Source: Collybiopsis luxurians FD-317 M1 (taxonomy: Eukaryota > Basidiomycota > Agaricomycetes > Agaricales > Omphalotaceae). From it: a DNA stretch of 64,000 nt. The DNA lies in NCBI GenBank assembly GCA_000827265.1, contig KN834809.1, forward strand, positions 272,947 through 336,946. Direction: 5' to 3'. Below the pieces are notes generated by a model, which worked only from the letters and a program-made list of their open reading frames with translations, was not told where the DNA came from and made no database searches. The position numbers were made by a program, and so were the translations under genes. Positions 1 through 11,843 of this stretch are shown in pieces (positions within the stretch are counted from its first letter, which is position 1; every line of letters starts with the position of its first letter).

Positions 1-1545
1 TTATTGTGACTATATTGCACCTCTATCGTCGCTCGGTACCAGACCAGTCTTTCGCGAATCTGATTAGTGACCCGAGTGAAGAATCTGGGATAGAAAAGGT
101 AGTGAGTTGAATGGGCGATGCGTTGAGGATCATCATCAAGCTCACTCGAGCGGGAACGAAGCGTGATCTTTGAGGTAGGCACCGTTCAATTGAGGACTTT
201 TGAAGCCATCCACTATCCGTGTAGCAATGATAGTGTCATGCACGGCCTGATCAACTTTTGCTCTGAGATCCCTGGTGAAATGTAGGTCGTTCCGAATTGT
301 AGAATTGGTTTGGGACAGATCCTACAGACTTATTGGTTTAACTACTCCAAGGAGAGACGGGACAATGAACGAACTTTCTGCACAACACGGATTAGCTCTT
401 GTCCCTTCGTTGCCTCTTCTCCTAGTTTCCTCTGTTGTAGATCTTTGCTGATCTGGATTCGGCCTTGAATATGTGAGCTAAGTAATTGAACGTAAGCACC
501 GCACAATGCACGGTAAGTTGAAATGAAACACACTCGATCTGCTCGAAAACTTTCTTTAGATCATCTGGCAGGTCGTTGAATTTAGTCGTTTTGGAGAATG
601 GAGGTGGCCCAGAAGGTTGTTGAGCCGCGGGAGTGCCAAACGTCGATCTGAATTGGACAAGTCGGTAAAATCGAGTTGTCAAAGGGAATACGTCCTTACT
701 GCTGTGGTTGAGCGGGCTTTTGACCAAATAATGTTGAACCCCCTCCGAAAGTCGACGTTCCAAATCCACCTAATATGAACTCAATACAGATTGATGAGAG
801 GTTTCGATAAACGTACCAGTATTCGTAGTGGCAGCATTGCTATTGTTTCCAAATATCGAACTCCCCGTATTACCCCCACCAAAAAGACTCCCTCCTTGTT
901 GTTGTTGCTGCTGCTGCTGCTGCTGTTGGGCTGGTTGACCAAACAAGCTCGGAGCATTGGGTTGAGTTCCTTGCGTGGATTGACCAAACAAGCCGGTTCC
1001 AGTGGCTTGTTGATTATTTTGTGCGGGCTGGCCAAATAGACTTCCGCCTGTCGCAGGCTGTTGCGCGGGCTGGCCGAAAAGACTGGCACCAGTTGACGGC
1101 TGCTGAGCTGATTGTCCAAAGAAGTTAGTACCAGTGGCAGGCTGTTGCGCAGGTTGCCCAAAAAGACTAGTCCCAGCCCCAGCTGTTTGTTGTTGAGCAG
1201 GTTGTCCAAAAAGACTAGTGCTGTTCCCCTGCGCGGACTGTTGAGTCGATTGTCCGAACAAATTGCTTCCAGCCGGCTGTTGATTAGGCTGTTGGGTAGA
1301 CTGCCCGAATAGACTACTTCCAGCTGCCTGCTGTTGAGCAGGTTGACCGAAGAGACTCGTTCCTTGCTGAGGGTTCGACTGGCCGAAGATGTTCGATCCT
1401 GTTGCAGCAGGTTGTTGTTGGCCAAACATTCCAGTACCGGTGGGAGCAGTGGCTGGTTTTACGCCAAATATTGAACTATCTTCCGGTTAGTTTGTATAGT
1501 TACGATTGTGAGCGCAGAGAATTACCTATTAGCAGCAAAAGCCAT
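1..1545 (-). CDS. FG nucleoporin of the Nup49/Nup58 family, 3' end beyond the window
   Basis: Component of the central transport channel of the nuclear pore (Nup62/Nsp1 subcomplex). The start at 1545 gives MAFAANR, then a short intron, then an exon rich in GLFG/SLFG-type repeats (roughly 15 FG units such as SLFGQPA, with a polyglutamine run). After two further introns comes a structured C-terminal part: KFNDLPDDLKKVFEQI, then SHIQGRIQISKDLQQRK, then FPLEFFTRVTNQIRERL. This arrangement, an N-terminal FG region followed by a coiled-coil with the HIQGR(I/L)QIS motif, is characteristic of Nup58/Nup45 and yeast Nup49. At least six exons are visible, and the last ends near position 19 with a donor, so the coiled coil continues outside the window. 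The family assignment is firm. The exact 5' exon (seven codons) is inferred from splice signals only. Confidence 0.88.
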
Positions 1546-1714
1546 TCTGTAAAAGACTTGGGAAATTAGACGCGTCGAAACGCGATGAAAGAAACTTTGA
1601 TTAGATAATTAGCGCCCACTGAATTCCTGTTTTTGGAAATTTTCAAATTGTTGCCACTAGGGTCTCACTTCAGGCTGTGAACCCAACTTCAAAAAAGAAT
1701 TTTTGCTTCAAGGC

Positions 1715-1757
1715 CAAAGTTATAACGTATGTGGGTCGTGAAAACGTGTTTGGATAT
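1715..1757 (+). promoter_or_regulatory. Promoter block shared with the paralogous gene at 7954
   Basis: About 43 bp containing GTTATAACGTAT and, further on, GAAAACGTGTTTG. It lies some 55-95 bp upstream of the ATG at 1811. The same block, with few changes, lies at the same distance upstream of the ATG at 7954. Conservation outside the coding region suggests that the promoter was copied with the gene and may still carry control elements. Which factor would bind is unknown. Confidence 0.5.
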
Positions 1758-1810
1758 GACCGTCAAGCTTGGTATATATTACTCTACAGTTGTTTTGCTT
1801 TAAGAGTATC

Positions 1811-4800
1811 ATGGCTCATCCGCTCGTCTTTTCCCTGCAAACTTACTTTTATCCTATTGGTAATACGACGCCCGTCAATCTTATTCAAGACATAGCGCCA
1901 GAGGAATCGGCCAACATTCTTTTGCTAGGTTGCGGGGATCCCAGGAACATCTTCTTCACTTTGCATTCTAACACTTTTGGTGAAAAATCGTCGCGTACGC
2001 GGTCTTTCGTAGATTCGGGTACCAATACATAATATCTGTCTAGTCCCTCGCACTTTGGATATAACTTGTTGTGACATAGAACCTGCTGTTCTGGGTATGT
2101 GCTCAGGATCGTCGAAAGCGTGTAAAATTGATAATTTCACGCGTTTCTTAGCCCGCAACATTCTCCTCTTCACTTTGATCATTGATAATGAACCTTCCAA
2201 GGAGGATTTACTTTGGAACATCTTTTACGATATCTATATCGACGCGACGGCGATGCGCGCGCTAATACAACAGTGCCGGAAATTAGTCAATCTAGCAGCG
2301 GATGTTTCCACCTGGCACGCCAGTTCGTATGGTTTGCTTCTCAGGATCTGTACTCAGCAGACGCCTTTCGAATTGCGTCGCCTTTGGACCCTTTACGAGC
2401 GCTTCAACGACCAACCGGCAGGACGGAAAACCACCGTGAACCGTGCGTTTTCCGAGGTTTCGAACAAGTCAAAAAATCTTTTCGTAGTCGGTTCCTCGCG
2501 TTCTGCGGGACCTTTTCATTTACTCGCTACGGAACCTCTTTCAAAGCACTTTCAAGAATTTTGGTCTTCTGGAGTTCATGCCAATGATAAAAATGTGGTA
2601 GCAAAGGCGAAACTGATTAATCCGACTTTTCTGTACTCTAATGCCGGAGAAGGCTTCCTTGTGCACTATGCCACCGACGCCTTTGCGTCGTTCCATCTCG
2701 CCCCAGCTTTCTCTGACAGTCATGGCAGCGCCAAGTCAAAATCTGATGTTTCCAAATAGCAAGCTAATCTCTATGCATTTGTTCGAAGCACGTTCCGAAC
2801 ATGGTGCTCTACCTTCAGAGAGGTTGCCTCAAAGGATCTCCTGCGAATCAGATTCTTTGCGGGCGATGCGCTGGCCTTCTGTTTTTTACTACACGGCCAA
2901 GCTACCTCCCCTTCCACGCCTTACACGTTCTATACTACTCAGTGAAAGGCAGAACTACTCGAGCTCGATGGCGGAGATTACAATAATAACTCTGCATGTG
3001 CAGCTCCCCTCACGTTTGATGTGGTTGACACCTCGAACCTCGCCGATCATCTCGGTCTGCTTAACATCCTTCTCGTCATCAGTCCCCTCCTTTCGCGGAC
3101 TCCGCACTCTTCCCTTTATACAGAAACGTTGTTAGCGACGGGTTCTGATACTACGCGAGGCTTTTTGGAACTGGCGTGTGGTGATCTCACTACGATCTCG
3201 ATACTACTCAACCTTGTCCCATCATCTTTTGTATCCCGGTTCAATTCCCATTCCAATATTCATGAACTTGCTCTCCAGACCATTACTGATGACTCTCGTT
3301 AATTCCATGAACGCTTGTGTTGGAAGATCATTTCTTCCTCCGATCCTGCCATAACCTCATCAATGTATTTCGAACCCAAGGAGTTGGGCGGATTTTTGTT
3401 CAACGTTTATCTTCGAATGTTTTCTGACGAGGATGTGAGTTGGATGATGTCGATACGTTCCTCTGGTAAGGGCGAGGCACAGCGACAGATCTCGCGGAAT
3501 AGTCTTGTCTATCACACGAGAGCTACATTCGCAGTTCTTTTGAAGAGGGTCAAGGAGAGAGTAACTACTGATTGGAACCTTGTCATGCTTGACCTAATAG
3601 GACGTATCAGACAGGATCAGACCCTCCTTCTCGGCCGCAATTACATCCAGGATCTCTTCTGTCAGCTGCATCTTTTGGGGGTTTTCTCTGTCGAAACACT
3701 ACGCCCAGATAATCTTCGCCTCTCCCATGTGCGGATTTCAGGATGGAATACCATCCCGCCAGTCATTTTCATTTCCCTGGTCGTTCCCCGGCAGAAACTG
3801 AAGGTGCTTGAAAATTTGCCCCAGGAGAAGCTGAGAAGTCCGCTTTTACAAATTGAAATGCATGGTCCTAGTTTTCATAATGCATTTTCTTCTATTCAGA
3901 CCGCATTTGGGAAGCTCTCCGATTCGGCTGGTCCCAACCAGGAGCCTACGCTCGTTTTTACAGAAGATCCTAAAGGCTGGGCAGGCTCTGCTGACTTGAT
4001 AGTCAGTATCGCAGTGCCGACTTGGACTCTCTCTAACGAAGGAGTCCAAGTAAGTCTAAAAGTTCGATCTACGCCTAATAGTATTCATTTGATGTCTGTG
4101 CTTGGCCCCGATCTTTCTATCTTCGGAACTTCTATCACCGACAAAGCACACCTCTTTCTCAGCCGCTTTCGTCCGAATACGCGGAATATTCAGCGAGGAA
4201 TATGCATAATGCCTTCGAGACCGTGCATTGAATCCACACTATTGTCAAGTTGGACGCGAGTCGTCAGTTCATTGCTGAGATGAGTACAAAGGCCCTCATC
4301 ACCGACCCTGCGGAGCAAACTGTACTCGAAGCTCCATCCCGTGTACCTGTAGTTCCTCAACAAACCTCCGCTTGTCGTGTAACATTAAAGTTTGGTAGCG
4401 TCGAGCGCTTCGTCCAGTTTCCGTTTCCTATCGATGGTGATCACACAAGATTGAAAATTGCACGCAAATCTCACTATATCGAGGTCGGTTGTCCCTTCTT
4501 TAGAAACACAGAATCCATGATCAAATCTCATCTCCCTCTTAGGTTACTGCTTTCCCATGCAGCCATAATAGTCCCTTCTTCAGCAGTCTCAACGGCTTCA
4601 ATGTCAATAAATTTCCAGTTTTGTTTAATGGACCGATTCCTACCGTCTGGAACATACACAGAGTGCACCTCGCCCGACTACCTGTTACGAACCTGGGAAA
4701 CAATGCCCACTTGCTCAAGATCCCCCTCAACTGTATGACAAGTGAATATGAACGGAAAGTCATCAGAGGCGGAGAAGACCCTCGTCGATCCAAACCTCTC

Positions 4801-5574
4801 ACAGAGGTAAAGGAATCATTGCAAGTCATGTTCGCTCGATTCACCGGCATTCAAGCTGGAGCGCCTGTTTCGGTGTTTTCGCTACAAGATCCTGTCGAAG
4901 GCGGCGAGAACTACGCTGTCTTATTCTTCTCCGCTTTCAGGCTTGATTTGTCTTCCCATTCCTTTATCCTCGATGGGCACGTACTCCCGATAACCAAAAC
5001 ATTACCCAAACAGGTGCTTGACGACCTCTACAACTCAGGTATGAGCGTGAATCAAGTCACGACCGTCGGACAAGAGACGCTCCTGTGGAGGCAACTTATC
5101 CATGCGTTTGTCGAGCGCTGCAGACAGACCTGGACGCATCAAACGGATTGCGAATACATCAAAATAGGACAGGTTCCTCCCTCGTATGCGATGGGTGAAA
5201 GTTTCATATGCCACTGCGGCCGGGGCAAAGACGTGGACGGCATGTTGCGCAAAAAGGAATGGAAGAAATATGCCCCGTTTTCTACACGAATCGCGGTTAG
5301 CCCACTTTATGCTGTGTCGTACATGGAGACTGTCATCGGGAACCTCTTTACTGAGCCTTCCCAAACCCCGAAAAAAGTCCAGAAAGATAGTGCAGAAGAA
5401 GTATCAAAGAAGCTGGATGAATTATCCCTGTCTGAAGTGAACGGAGAGAGCTGTCAGAAATGTGGTTCAAGCGGCGATCTACTGGCGTGCAGCCGGTGTA
5501 AGATCAAATACTGCTCGAAGACGTGCCAGCTGGACGATTGGAAGGCTCATAAACGGTTTTGTCGTCAGCCTTAG
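1811..5574 (+). pseudogene. DUF4470-MYND protein, copy 1, disrupted
   Basis: Paralog of the intact gene at 7954, with the same exon layout: exon 1 1811-1994 and exon 2 2044-2094 (184 and 51 nt in both copies), then a long exon from 2152, and a last exon 4543-5574. The N-terminus matches the DUF4470 type (LLLGCGDPRNIFFTL, then LDITCCDIEPAVLARNILL). The C-terminus is a MYND zinc finger starting CQKCGSSGDLLACSRC and ending in a WKAHKRFC-type motif. Compared with copy 2, the reading frame has in-frame stops at 2757-2759 (TAG), 2943-2945 (TGA, where copy 2 has TGG) and 3300-3302 (TAA, where copy 2 has CAA). It also has a net 10-bp deletion near 4230 that shifts the frame. The last exon is fully open. 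It is probably a young pseudogene, although a shorter C-terminal product cannot be excluded. The family's function is not established; MYND fingers usually bind proline-rich partners. Confidence 0.8.
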
Positions 5575-5778
5575 CGTGCATTAAGGCCTACGTTGTTTCC
5601 GTAACAGTTGTACAAATTACATAGAGAAGGGTGAGCGCAGCACGGGCCGATGGCGGCTTGTGCCCGCTGAATTTTGCTGCAAGCCGCCATTTATTTCGAA
5701 GCCACGTTTCGAACAGCTGTTCTGACCACAGCTGTTTCCCTGTTATCATCTCTGCATAACTGGACATTTGAGCTTAAC

Positions 5779-7093
5779 ATGTCGGAAACGCTGCAGAGGC
5801 TGATTTCGGTTGAGGCTGAACAACCGAGACCCGTTGCTGTAGACTTGCCTCTCCATGCACATACACCAGAGAACACTCCCGAAAAACGCCCTGAAAAGAA
5901 CCTAATCAGAAAATGGGTTCTAAAAAGCCTTACTGAGAAATGGCCGAGGGCTGCAGATGTACGTCTCTGTTCTTGTTTAGGCATACGATAGAGAGTACTA
6001 AGCCTGCAATAGTCGCAGACAAGTAAGCTCAAATTCAATGATAAACCTGCACCCCTGTTAGCGACAGTAAGTCAACTTGCCTTCTGATCTTATCCGAATA
6101 CAGGGATTCCTCACTATTGCTCTAGAAAAGCGTGTCATCGGAGAAAAGATCCGGAATCAAACCTGAACCCGAGCCAACAAAAGTAAGTTCGTTCTTATGT
6201 TTTTGGTAACCCGAACTCAAATTCAAAACTTCAATTTTGCAGAAATCGCTGCCCTCGAATTCATATTTCAAAGAAAGTTCATCTCTACTTTTGACAGAAA
6301 CACTTCTCCGTGTCGAAGTACCGAAAGAAGGGCGAGCAGAGGTGTATCCCCTCTGGTTGAAGTTCGACGGAGAGAATAGTCAACCTGTCTGCAAAGTATT
6401 TGCCAGGCATCTAGTCAGTAGAAAGGGGAAAGAGGTCAAGCAATATGAGCTGGAAGAATATGAGCAGGGGCAGTTTCTAGTTGAAATTGAGCTGCACTCC
6501 ACGGAGGGCGGCGAGTTTACTAGAGTCGAATTATGCATCGACCTCTTTGATTCTAAAGGTGATAAGAGTCCCTCTGGACTGCACCCCTTGGCGATGTTGC
6601 TACTAAATGTTTTGTCTTGGATGCAGGTAAGCCAATCAGGATTATACATTGGGCCCCAAAACGCATTCCTGATGGCGAGCGATTTGTGGAAACGACTATT
6701 GTCAAAGGTCGGACTACTGGTGTCTCCGCGGCAGCTAGCACAGCAGCGGCTGCTACCTTCACCGCTACGTGTAACAACAGTGTTGAATATAAGTTTCCCC
6801 AACGTGCCGTTGAAGTCACGGATGTGATAGAAAAACATCAAGCCCAGTGGACAGCAGCTCCTTTGGATAATAGACTAGGTAAAATGAAATACCTAACCTT
6901 CCACCACTATATCGATAATTCCAAGACACCTTTGCCTTTGACTGCAAAGATCAGCCTTGCATGCTACTATCTTCCGAAACACAGTTTTATAAGAAGGTTG
7001 TGGCTTAGCAGTGGCAGTCAAGTACGCCAGATCCCCAGTTCCAATGTTGGGAGCGATCGTCTTGCTATCGAGTTCGTTCGAGAGTCTACATAG
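5779..7093 (+). CDS. Hypothetical 339-aa protein
   Basis: Not recognised. My model has four exons (5779-5958, 6126-6182, 6243-6558, 6627-7093) whose phases join without a stop. The first exon begins MSETLQRLISVEAEQPRPV and is charged and proline-rich (TPENTPEKRPEK). The rest looks like a folded beta-rich domain, for example VYPLWLKFDGENSQPVCKVF and, across the last intron, LFDSKGKPIRIIHWAPK. No signal peptide or membrane segment is visible. It sits between the two large MYND paralogs on the same strand. The last two exons are well supported by coding character and splice fit. The 167-nt first intron is unusually long for this window and could hide another exon. Confidence 0.55.
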
Positions 7094-7262
7094 GCATTTG
7101 ATAGGTGTAGTATATTCGGGTCAAATTACAATCTTATAAAAAACCCATTGATAAAGTCTATTTCTATGCAAGGTCTGTGGCTAGAACGTGGTGAACGTCA
7201 ATGTTGCGCTGGATTTCCAGTATAACTTGGCCGGGAATATGTAAGTACTTCACATTAGGAAC
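7094..7262 (+). other. Spacer after the 339-aa gene
   Basis: AT-rich trailer of the preceding gene, followed by a short open stretch around 7190-7245 (frame reading NVVNVNVALDFQYNLAG) that resembles a decayed exon but has no start or partner. No gene is called. Confidence 0.4.
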
Positions 7263-7475
7263 GTGTATCATGCGGTGTCGTACATGTACATGGAAACTGT
7301 TATTGGAAACCTCCTCAATGAGCCTTCCCAGACCCCCAATAAGGTCCAGAAAAATGGATCGCTATCTGAAATGCATGTTGGATGCGTGGATAGAATTGTC
7401 AGAAATGTGGTTCAAACGGCTATTCGCTGCCGTACAGTCGGTGTAAGAAGGCAAATACTGCTTGTAGCAGTCCAT
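7263..7475 (+). pseudogene. Relict 3' end of a third DUF4470-MYND copy
   Basis: Clear nucleotide similarity to the end of copy 1 (about 5310-5520). The order is preserved: AVSYM, then METVIGNLLNEPSQTPNKVQK (compare METVIGNLFTEPSQTPKKVQK in copy 1), then a collapsed segment around CTATCTGAA, then a stretch equivalent to the CQKCGSSGD part of the MYND finger. Deletions and frame changes destroy the finger, and nothing of the preceding 3 kb remains next to it. It ends a few hundred bases before the promoter of copy 2. This suggests that the locus once carried at least three tandem copies. Confidence 0.72.
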
Positions 7476-7851
7476 TGTGTCCCACCAATACAGCACACAG
7501 CGAAGAGCGAAGGGAAAAACTCCTTAGATAATCAGTGCCGAATTAGCGCCATCGTGGCTGAGCGCTTGCTAATTTCAAGTTGCGGATCCAACAAAATCCT
7601 TCTTCGACATCCTCCACACTCAGTGCGCTTGCCCCAAATACGTATCAATACTAATAATTCCAATGTCCATTCAAGGCCTGATCACAGCACGTCTTACAAG
7701 CCTCCAGCCAAGTGCTGCAGCGAGAGCATCCCAGTCACTGAATTCTTCTCGGGCATAGTCAAGTCTTATGAATCCAACATAAAACAAAGTTTCCTGGAGG
7801 TCACGATTGATGTACTTTCCGTTCCAATCAGCCTCAAGGTCAAGTTAAACT
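7476..7851. other. Intergenic spacer before copy 2
   Basis: No supported gene. An open plus-strand stretch crosses it but lacks recognisable coding character; it probably includes decayed sequence of the lost MYND copy and the upstream region of the next gene. Confidence 0.4.
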
Positions 7852-7894
7852 CAAGGTTATAACGTATATGGGAGCGAAAACGTGTTTGAATACT
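7852..7894 (+). promoter_or_regulatory. Promoter block of DUF4470-MYND copy 2
   Basis: Counterpart of the block at 1715-1757: GGTTATAACGTATATGGG followed by GAAAACGTGTTTGAATA, 60-100 bp before the ATG at 7954. Only a few bases differ from the copy 1 block. Function as a promoter element is inferred from position and conservation. Confidence 0.5.
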
Positions 7895-7953
7895 GCGGAA
7901 GATAATCTTAGATTATTGTATATTAATGTGCACTCTTTAGCTTCAATCCAACC

Positions 7954-10900
7954 ATGGCCCATCCCCTCGTCTTCCCTCTGCGAACTTACTTCTACCCAGT
8001 TGGGAATACAACGCCTTTAAATCTTATCCAGGACATCGCGCCTGAACAGTCGGCTAACATTCTTTTGCTAGGTTGCGGGGATCCCAGGAATATCTTCTTC
8101 ACTTTACACTGCAATGCTTTTGGTGAAAGAACGTCGTGTATGTTGTCATTGTGCGCACTTGACCAAAATTAGTAATTTCGATCCAGTCCCTCGTAAACTA
8201 GATATAACATGTTGTGATATAGAGCCTGCAGTTCTAGGTATGTGCTCAAGATCCCTCGCTAGCATGTCATTCTGGTAATCCCGCACGCTCCTCAGCTCGC
8301 AATATTCTGCTTTTCACACTCATCATCGATGATGAATCTTCCAAGGACAGGTGTCTCTGGAATATATTTTATGATATCTACATCGACGCGGAGGTAATGC
8401 ATGTACTAATACAGCAGTGCCAGAAATTGGTTGATCTAGCAGCGGATGTGAGCAGCTGGCACGCAAGTCCGTATGGCTTGCTTCTCCGAGCCTGCACTCA
8501 GCATACAATCTTCGAACTACGTCGCTATTGGTCCCTCTACGAGCGTTTTGAAAATCTGCCTGCAGGCCAAAAAATCAGGATATCCCGTGCATTTTCCGAA
8601 GCTTTGAACAAGTCCGAAAAATCAGCAGGTTCCTCGCGTTCAGCTGGTCTTTTCCAGATGTTTGCCACGAAGTGCATTTCTGAGCATTTCATTCGGTTCT
8701 GGTCATCTGGAGTCAACCATTACGATAAAAATGCAACGGCACAAGCGAAACTGATTAACCCGACTTTTGTCTATTCCATCGCTGGAGAAGGCTTCGCTGT
8801 TCACTATGGCACAGATGCGTTTTCGTCGTTCCATCTCGCCCCAGCTTTTTCTGACAGCTGCGGTAGCATCGAGTCGAGACGTGATATTTCCAAAGAACGA
8901 GCTTATGCTTTTGTTCGAAGCACGTTCCAAACTTGGTGCTCTACCTTCAGAGAGGTTGCCTCGAAGGATATGTTGCGAATCAGATTCTTCGCAGGCGATG
9001 CGTTAGCCCTCTGTTCTTTACTTCACTGCCGTGCTTCCTTCCCTTCAACGCCTTCCACATTCTATGCCACTCGATGGAAGGCGACAGTACTTGAGCTTGA
9101 TAGTGGAGACTATGACAATAGTTCCGCATATGCAGCTCCCCTCGCGTTTGATGTCATTGACACCTCAAACCTTGTTGATCACCTCGGTTTGCTCAACATC
9201 CTTGCCGTCGTCAGCCCCCTCCTTTCACGGACCCCACACTCTTCTCTTTATACCGAAACGTTGTTGGCCACGGGCTCCGATCCTAGGCTTGGCTTTTTAG
9301 AACTAATGTGCGGTGATCTCACTATGCTTTCACTACTGTTCGACCTTGTCCCGTCATCTTTTGTATCCGGGTTCAATTCCCATTCCAATATTCATGAACT
9401 TACCGCACATTCCCTCACTGAATATTCTCCTCAATTTCATGAACGCTTGTGTTGGAAAATCATTTCTTTCTCCGAACCCGCCATCATCGCATCGATGTAT
9501 TTTGAACCCAAACAATTGGGTGAATTTCTGTTCAATGTCTACCTTGGCATGTTCTCTGATGAGAATTTGAGTTTGATGAGGATGCAATCCTCTAACAAGG
9601 ATGAAGCATTCAAGCAAAAGGTGTTGAGGGGTAATCTTATCCATTACACCAGAGCTACATTCGCAGCCTTTTTGAAGAGGGTCAAGGAGAGAGTGACCAC
9701 TGATTGGGATCTTGTCATGGATGTCTTGCTGGAGTTTATCATCAGTGACCGAACCCTCCTAGTCGGTTCCAATTATTTCCAGGATCTCTGCTGTCAGCTT
9801 CATCTCTTTGGGGTTTTCACTATTGAAACATTGCGTCCAAATTATTCTGTCCTTGCCCGTACACGGATTCCAGGATGGGGTAATATTCCACCCATCATTT
9901 TCGTTTCTCTAGTGGTCCCTCGGCGGAAACTCAAGGTACTGGAAAATCTACCTCTGGAGAAGTTGGGAAGCCCACTTCTACAATTTGATGTTTACGTTCC
10001 AGGATTTCAAACCGTATTTTTCTGTATTCAAACAGCATTTGGGGCACTCTCCAATTCGTCTGGCCACAATGAGGAACCTACGCTAGTCTTGGCAGAAGAT
10101 CCTGACAGTTGGGCAGGCTCTGCTGACTTGGTAGTTAGTGTTGCAGTGCCAGCCTGGATTTTCTCGCACAAAGGGGTTGAAGTCGGGCTCAATGTTCGGT
10201 CGACGACTAGCAGTTTCCACTTAACATCCATCCTTGGATTCGACCTTCATATCTTCAGAACTCCTGTTACCGACAAAACACATGTTTTCTTCACTCGATC
10301 CCGTCCCAATGCGCAGAACAAGCCGCAAGGAGTATGTATCCTACCCTCGCGACCGTGTATTGAGTCGAAGACTAACCATACCATTGTACGACTGGATGCA
10401 AGTTGTCAGTGTGTTGCCGAGATGAGTACAAAGGCCTTCATCACAGACCCTGCAGAACAAGCCGTACTCGATGGGCCATCCCGGGTACCCGTAGTTCCTC
10501 AACAAACTTCCGCTTGTCGTGTAACGTTGAGATTTGGCAGCGTCGAGCACTTCGTCCAATTTCCATTTCCTATCAACGGTAATCGCACAAGGTTGAAAAT
10601 TGCACGCAAATCTCACTATATCGAGGTTGGTTGTTCTTCATTAGCAACAAAAATTGTACAATCATATCTAATCTATCTCTCAGGTTATCGCTTTTCCGTC
10701 TGGCCACAATAGTCCCTTCTTCAGTGGTATCAACGTCAACAAATTCCCAGTTTTGCTTCATGGATCGAGCCCCGTTGTCTGGAACTTGCACAGACTATAC
10801 CTTAACCGCCTACCTGTCGTAGATTTGGATAAAGACAACTCCCTTTGGCTCAAAGGCCACCTCTCTTTCGCGGCAAGCGAGTATGAGCGGGGGGTTATCA

Positions 10901-11694
10901 GCGGTGGAGAAGACCCTCGTCGGTCCAAACCACTCACAGATGTAAAAGAAACACTACAAGGCATGTTTGTTCAATTTACTGAGATTCAAGGTGGTCCGCG
11001 TATTTCAGTGTTTGTGCTAAAAGATCCTGTCGAAGGGGGCGGGATTTACGCGGCGCTCTTTTTGTCCAGTCTCAGGCTTGATCTGTCTTCCCACTCCATT
11101 GTCCTTGACGGGTATGTACTCCCAATAACCAAAACGTTACCCAAAGACGTCCTTCAGGATCTCGCCAACTTGGGCATGAGCGTCAGTCAAGTCATGGCCG
11201 TCGGACAGGAGATGCGGGCGTGGAAGCAACTCATACCTGCTCTAGTTGAGCGCTGCAGACAGACTTGGATGCACCAGGACGATTGCGAATATATCAAAAC
11301 AGGACGAGTGCCTCTCTCGTATGCGATAGGCGAAAATGTGATATGCCATTGCGGTCAGGGCAGAGACGTGGAGGGCATGTTGCGCAAAAAAGAATGGAAG
11401 AGATTCGCCCCCTTCTCCACGCGAATCGCGATCAGCCCGCTTTATGCTGTGTCATACATGGATAGTGTCGTTGGAAACCTCTTCAGAAAAAATGATCGGA
11501 AGGCAGGTGCAGAAGAGGCATCGAAGAAACTGGGTGAACTATCGCTTTCTGAGTCGCACGGAGAGGGCTGTCGGAAGTGTGGTTCGAACGGCCAATTGTT
11601 GGCATGCGGCCGATGTAAGAAAGTGAAATACTGTTCGAAGAAGTGTCAGCAGGATGATTGGAAGACGCATAAACGGCTCTGTCACCAGTCTTAG
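7954..11694 (+). CDS. DUF4470 and MYND zinc-finger protein, intact copy
   Basis: Four exons (7954-8137, 8187-8237, 8296-10625, 10684-11694) join in phase to give 1191 aa. The N-terminal ~130 residues fit the DUF4470 type found at the start of many fungal MYND proteins (LLLGCGDPRNIFFTL, PRKLDITCCDIEPAVLA). A long middle region without recognised motifs follows. The C-terminus is a MYND finger with ordered cysteines (CRKCGSNGQLLACGRCKK, then YCSKKCQQDDWKTHKRLC). MYND fingers are protein-interaction modules; the cellular role of this family is not known. Copy 1 at 1811 is its close but broken relative, and a third relict lies just upstream, so this is the surviving member of a tandem cluster. 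No signal peptide or membrane segment is seen, so a cytosolic or nuclear location is inferred. Confidence 0.87.
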
Positions 11695-11843
11695 CCTGCG
11701 TCAGGGGAGGAATAAAATTCAGTGTATTAGGTATGTGGTATATATAGTCGAGCGAATGATCGAGTATACATAAAAGAGTGTGAATTAACAGAAGCTTTCA
11801 AGTCCATGAAAATAACCGATTAGAGACTACAACTCCTATGTGT

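Noticed and set aside
781..1425. Long alternative reading frames across the FG repeat exon, both strands
   Set aside because: They are by-products of the repetitive FGQ-coding sequence; only the frame with FG motifs continues into the conserved nucleoporin coiled coil.
8397..10712. Start of the intact MYND gene at 8397 as a single large exon
   Set aside because: The two upstream exons at 7954 and 8187 encode the conserved DUF4470 start, fit in phase and are duplicated in copy 1.
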